Positions 51,636 through 55,031 of a stretch of DNA of 55,031 nucleotides are shown in pieces. The DNA comes from Acrocarpospora pleiomorpha (GTDB lineage Bacteria; Actinomycetota; Actinomycetes; Streptosporangiales; Streptosporangiaceae). Location of the stretch: the NCBI RefSeq assembly GCF_009687885.1, contig NZ_BLAF01000070.1, positions 1-55,031 on the forward strand. Reading direction: 5' to 3'. Each line of letters opens with the position of its first letter. Position 1 is the first letter of the stretch. The notes under the pieces are model-generated. The model saw only the letters and a program-made list of their open reading frames with translations. It was not told where the DNA came from and ran no database searches. Both the position numbers and the translations under genes were made by a program.

Positions 51636-52089
51636 GCCGGAAAGCCGGTTGCTCGCCGTTATCCGGCGCCGTTCACGCCCAAGCCAGTTTCTCGCCGTAC
51701 CGGCGCCAAGGCTGGCCGGACGGCTCGGCCCTCCGTCAGGGACGAATTCGCTGGCGACGCTGGCCCGGGCTTCCCCCGTCCACCTCAACCCGTGGGATGT
51801 GGACCTGGCCGACTCGACCGTCCGTCACGACCCTGAGGAATGCGGACGAGTTCGGCGGGTCCGCCTCAATCCCGTAGGGATGCGGGCCTGGCCGACTCGA
51901 CCATCCGTCACGACCCTGAGGAATGCGGACGAGTTCGGCGGGTCCGCCTCAATCCCGTAGGGATGCGGGCCTGGCCGACTCGACCATCCGTCACGACCCC
52001 TGAGGAATGCGGACGAGTTCGGCGGCGACGCTGGCCCGGGCTTCCTCCGTCCACCTCACGGGATGTGGGCTGGCCAGCTCGGCCGTCCG
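51636..52089. other. 454-bp repeat-bearing intergenic region
   Basis: No gene is supported. It holds the right arm of the inverted repeat (51652-51709) and then the 83-bp repeat array, which runs up to and slightly into the 3' end of the convergent SPFH gene. Open frames across it exist on both strands only because of the repeats and GC bias. Confidence 0.5.
51652..51709. repeat. Long inverted repeat, right arm
   Basis: The reverse complement matches 50520-50577 at 49 of 58 positions. The outermost 21 nt (51689-51709) are an exact complement. It begins 17 bp after the small gene stop at 51635. Confidence 0.75.
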
Positions 52090-52105
52090 TTACTGCCCCT
52101 GAGGG
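51711..52105. repeat. 83-bp degenerate tandem repeat array
   Basis: Two near-identical central units (51842-51924, 83 bp, and 51925-52008, 84 bp with one inserted C) are flanked by diverged units at 51741-51841 and 52009-52105, with a partial one at 51711-51740. The outer units share an extra segment, GCGACGCTGGCCCGGGCTTC, that the inner ones lack, so the inner pair arose by a later duplication. Confidence 0.85.
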
Positions 52106-53061
52106 GAGGCAGGGCCGGAGGGTCGGCCGATTTCGCCGTCGCGTGGGGGTTCGACCGCTTCTCTTGGGGGGCTGAAGAGGCCGCCCAGGTTTTCGAGGGC
52201 GCGGCCCATTTCGGAGGGGACGATCCAGAGTTTGTTGGCGTCGCCCTTGGCGATTTCGGGGAGGGTTTTGAGGTACTGGTAGGCGAGGAGGCGGTCGTCG
52301 GGGGCGCCCTCGTGGATGGCTTTGAAGACCATGGCGATGGCGTCGGCTTCGCCCTTGGCGCGCATGGCCTTGGCTTCGGCTTCGGCCTGGGCGCGGAGGA
52401 CGGCGGCTTCGGCTTCGCCGCGGGCCTTGAGGACCGCGGCTTCGCGTTCGCCCTGCGCGGTGAGGATGGCGGACTGCTTGTTGCCTTCCGCGGTGAGGAT
52501 GGCGGCGCGTTTGTCGCGATCGGCGCGCATCTGCTTCTCCATCGAATCCTGGATGGAGGCAGGCGGATCGATCGCCTTGAGCTCGACCCGGTTGACGCGG
52601 ATGCCCCATTTGCCGGTCGCGTCGTCCAGCACCCCGCGCAGCTCGGTGTTGATCTCCTCGCGCGAGGTGAGCGTCCGCTCCAGATCCATCCCGCCGACCA
52701 CGTTCCGCAGCGTCGTCACGGTCAGCTGCTCCACCGCGACAATGAAGCTCGCGATCTCGTACGTGGCCGCTTTCGGGTCGGTGACCTGGAAATAGATGAC
52801 CGTGTCGATGGAGACGACCAGGTTGTCCGAGGTGATCACCGGCTGCGGGGGAAACGTCACCACCTGCTCGCGGAGATCGACCTCAACCTTGATCCGGTCG
52901 ATGAACGGCACCACGATGTTGAGACCCGCGTTGAGGGTCCGGTGGTAGCGACCGAAACGCTCCACGATCCTGGAGGTGGCCTGCGGCACGATTCTGATCG
53001 TTCTGGCCAGGGCAAATCCCGCGACACCGACCACGATCAGGGCGGCGATGAGCTCAACCAT
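52090..53061 (-). CDS. SPFH/Band 7 (stomatin-like) membrane protein
   Basis: A slipin/stomatin-type protein of 323 residues. The N-terminal hydrophobic anchor is VELIAALIVVGVAGFALA, the band-7 domain spans about 20-200 (RIVERFGRYHRTLNAGLNIV; RVNRVELKAIDPPASIQDSM), and an Ala/Glu-rich helix follows (ARGEAEAAVLRAQAEAEAKA), which drives oligomer formation. Such proteins scaffold membrane microdomains. The ATG at 53061 with TGGAGTGAG upstream is preferred; the frame is open to 53193 but those codons are poor. No NfeD partner gene is adjacent. The last codons touch the 83-bp repeat array. Confidence 0.93.
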   Translation of the reverse strand: MVELIAALIVVGVAGFALARTIRIVPQATSRIVERFGRYHRTLNAGLNIVVPFIDRIKVEVDLREQVVTFPPQPVITSDNLVVSIDTVIYFQVTDPKAATYEIASFIVAVEQLTVTTLRNVVGGMDLERTLTSREEINTELRGVLDDATGKWGIRVNRVELKAIDPPASIQDSMEKQMRADRDKRAAILTAEGNKQSAILTAQGEREAAVLKARGEAEAAVLRAQAEAEAKAMRAKGEADAIAMVFKAIHEGAPDDRLLAYQYLKTLPEIAKGDANKLWIVPSEMGRALENLGGLFSPPREAVEPPRDGEIGRPSGPASPQGQ

Positions 53062-53301
53062 GCTCTCACTCCAGTCTTTGACCCCGGCTGGAATGCTATT
53101 TGGTTTTGCCCATACGCGTGGATTAAGACCACATATCAGAACGACTCGGCCGCCTGCGTCCGTACCGAGGAAACGCGAGACGAGCGAAGACACGGGCTCC
53201 GGGGGACGAGAAAGGCGTCGCCCACGGTGACGCGGTCGGCTGCATCACCTCGTCGTTGCGGAGGAGGGCGGCGGCTTAACGGAGCGGCCGAGCCATTGCT
53301 A

Positions 53302-54090
53302 TCAGTACGGGCGCGCGTACCACCGGCCGTTATCACCGCGATCGAGGCTGAGCGGCACCCCGAACGTCTTGGACAGGTTGTCGGAGTTCATCACCTGCTC
53401 CAGCGGCCCCTGCGCGACCACCGATCCATGCCGCAGCAGCATCACGTGGGTGAACCCGGCCGGCACCTCCTCGACGTGGTGCGTGACCAGCACCATGGTC
53501 GGCGACTTCGCGTCCAGGGCCAGCGCGGACAGCCGCCGTACCAGATCTTCCCGGGCGGCCACGTCAAGCCCGGCGGCCGGCTCGTCCAGCAGTAGCAACT
53601 CCGGGTCGGGCATGAGGGCCCGAGCGATCTGTACGCGTTTGCGCTCGCCCTCGGACAACGTGCCGAACCGCCGCCGGATCAGGTGCGCGCAGCCGAGTTG
53701 ATCGATTAATTCGACCGCGCGGGTCACGTCGTTGGAGTCGTACTCCTCGTTCCAGCGCCCGAGAATCGCGTACGACGCGGTGATGACCAGGTCGATGACC
53801 TTCTCCTCGGGCGGCACCCGTTCGGCCAGCGCCGAGCTGGCCAACCCGATTCTGGGCCGCAGCTCGAAGACGTCGGTCTGGCCGAGGCGCTCGCCGAGGA
53901 TCTCCACCGAACCCTCGGTGGGGAACAACAACGCGGCGGCGACCTGCAACAACGTGGTTTTTCCCGCGCCGTTGGGACCGATCACCACCCAACGTTCGTC
54001 CTCGCGCACGGTCCATTCGATGCCGCCCAAGAGCGTCGCGCCGTCCCTCCGGACGGCCACGTCCTGCAGCCGAAGCACCTGACCGCCCAC
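53302..54090 (-). CDS. Stand-alone ABC transporter ATP-binding protein
   Basis: An ABC ATPase of 262 residues: Walker A IGPNGAGKTTLLQVAAALLF, signature TLSEGERKRVQIARAL (LSEGE variant), Walker B LLLLDEPAAGLD, switch VLVTHHVEEVP. The Q-loop area is atypical (GLASSALAERV). No permease gene is nearby, and the LSEGE signature and length resemble ModF/PhnL-type or iron-siderophore-type ATPases, so its partner is unknown. The GTG at 54090 follows GGGGGA. It is divergent from the last gene in the window. Confidence 0.9.
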   Translation of the reverse strand: MGGQVLRLQDVAVRRDGATLLGGIEWTVREDERWVVIGPNGAGKTTLLQVAAALLFPTEGSVEILGERLGQTDVFELRPRIGLASSALAERVPPEEKVIDLVITASYAILGRWNEEYDSNDVTRAVELIDQLGCAHLIRRRFGTLSEGERKRVQIARALMPDPELLLLDEPAAGLDVAAREDLVRRLSALALDAKSPTMVLVTHHVEEVPAGFTHVMLLRHGSVVAQGPLEQVMNSDNLSKTFGVPLSLDRGDNGRWYARPY

Positions 54091-54151
54091 GACAGTCCCC
54101 CTCCCGTTCGAACACGCTCAGACAAAACCTAACGGAGGACGAGCGCATATC

Positions 54152-54958
54152 GTGGATCGGGTGCGCACCGATTCACCGATCTCCGCCACCCTTGTCGCCT
54201 GGGGCAACGCCTGGCTGACCGGGCACGTCGGTCTTGACGAGGCCGTGGACCGGGTGGAACGCGCCGCGGGCCCGCAGCTCGTGGCCGTGCCCGTGGACGC
54301 CGCATCCACCACCGAGGCGGCCGGTTCGCCGCTGCCCGCCGAGGTTTCCGCGTCCGCCGCCGAGCTGGCCGACGTGCCGTTGCGCGGCTTCCTGGCGGAC
54401 CTGCGCGGCGAAGGATTGACCTCGTTCCGGCTGGCGCTGCCCGCGCCCGGGGATCCGCTGGGGCTGACCGGGCCGCCCGCGTTCACCCGCTCGGCGGTGG
54501 CGGCCGAGCAGGCGGCGATCGCCGTACTGGCCGGGAAGCGGCTCGGCCTGGTGCCCGCCGAGGACCGCCGCGGTTCGTCCTATTCCGGGGTACGGTGGGC
54601 GACCATGCCCGCCGCGACCACCGACGCCGACGTGCCCCAACTGGCGGAAGCCGAACGCGCCCTGACCCTCACCATGCGCTCCGCAACCGACGCCCTGATC
54701 GGCGTAGACGGCCCCACCCAAGGCTTCCCGTCCCTAGACAGCGCCGACGAGGCCCTCGCCCCCGGCTACCCCGGCCGCGCCCACCGCCTGGGCGCCTTGG
54801 CCGCCCGCCTCGCCCTCGCCCTCCGCCTCGCCGACGAACGCGGCCTCACCTCCAGCCAACTCACCACCCGCAACGAGGCCCTCCGCGACCTCGACCGCGC
54901 AGTACGCCGAGCAAGAATCGCCGCCCACCATGCAATCGTGGAACTCAGAACGCCTTAG
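54152..54958 (+). CDS. Conserved actinobacterial hypothetical protein
   Basis: A 268-residue protein that I recognise only as a conserved actinobacterial hypothetical found beside the stand-alone ABC ATPase. Alternating helices and short strands are suggested (TLVAWGNAWLTGHVGLDEAV; DVPLRGFLADLRGEGLTSFR; RLGALAARLALALRLADERG). It has no signal peptide, membrane helix or catalytic motif. The start is a GTG at 54152, 61 bp from the divergent ATPase start. The remaining 73 bp after its stop to the window end show no clear feature. Confidence 0.8.
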   Translation: MDRVRTDSPISATLVAWGNAWLTGHVGLDEAVDRVERAAGPQLVAVPVDAASTTEAAGSPLPAEVSASAAELADVPLRGFLADLRGEGLTSFRLALPAPGDPLGLTGPPAFTRSAVAAEQAAIAVLAGKRLGLVPAEDRRGSSYSGVRWATMPAATTDADVPQLAEAERALTLTMRSATDALIGVDGPTQGFPSLDSADEALAPGYPGRAHRLGALAARLALALRLADERGLTSSQLTTRNEALRDLDRAVRRARIAAHHAIVELRTP

Positions 54959-55031
54959 GGCATCCACCAGAACGAGCTGGTCACCGGGTGGCTCACCGCT
55001 TCCCTGCGGGCCCTGCCCGCCCCTGGTACCC

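Overview
The window is about 55 kb of high-GC chromosome from a filamentous, sporulating actinomycete. The evidence is strong G/C third-position bias, many GTG/TTG starts, a BldN-type sigma factor beside an RsbN-like anti-sigma factor, a Rex-headed haem operon, an HspR-controlled dnaK operon and XRE/DUF397 modules. A Streptosporangiales-like lineage fits, but that is inference from gene content. No rRNA, tRNA, CRISPR array, transposase or prophage was seen.

Layout. 0.0-1.8 kb is accessory: degenerate 35-bp repeats, an HEVGH metallopeptidase-like protein with a small downstream partner, and a PLDc_N membrane protein. 1.8-6.4 kb (minus strand) is a System II cytochrome c maturation operon (tlpA/resA-like, ccdA, resB, ccsB) behind a histidine phosphatase. 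6.4-15.1 kb holds a LysR regulator and the tetrapyrrole pathway in order rex-hemA-hemC-cobA/hemD-hemB, then a Prim-Pol-domain gene and hemL. A near-consensus Rex operator lies ahead of rex, so haem supply and cytochrome c assembly, its main haem consumer, sit side by side. 15.2-19.4 kb carries a glutaredoxin-like gene, a membrane protein fused to an ABM-like domain, bldN, rsbN and a SerB-like HAD phosphatase. 19.4-30.9 kb is a long minus-strand run: acyltransferase, SDR, ribosomal protein bS22, an excisionase-type HTH protein, a phosphatase-like protein, acuC, a MacB-like efflux set, an MFS carrier, proC and an ABC-2 exporter. Much of 2-29 kb follows the order I recall for Mycobacterium Rv0500-Rv0529.

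30.9-38.7 kb has two tandem paralogous exported proteins and the heat-shock operon dnaK-grpE-dnaJ-hspR-clpB, with two HAIR operators in front. 38.8-46 kb is mixed: a secreted protein, a TPR-like protein, a TetR regulator, DUF2252, a CapA-like lipoprotein, and an XRE/DUF5753 regulator with two DUF397 proteins. 46-55 kb holds a molybdopterin oxidoreductase, an HD-domain hydrolase, a DUF2231-Rieske protein, a TSUP carrier, a stomatin-like SPFH protein, an ABC ATPase and a conserved hypothetical. This last stretch is unusually rich in tandem and inverted repeats.

The items least explained by known families are: (i) an 18-nt motif shared exactly by two distant upstream regions; (ii) a terminator-like hairpin just ahead of Prim-Pol-hemL; (iii) 58-bp inverted repeats bracketing the TSUP locus; (iv) the 60-, 83- and 90-bp repeats at 48.9-52.1 kb; and (v) the metallopeptidase/partner pair at the left edge. 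Nothing here proves a wholly new system.
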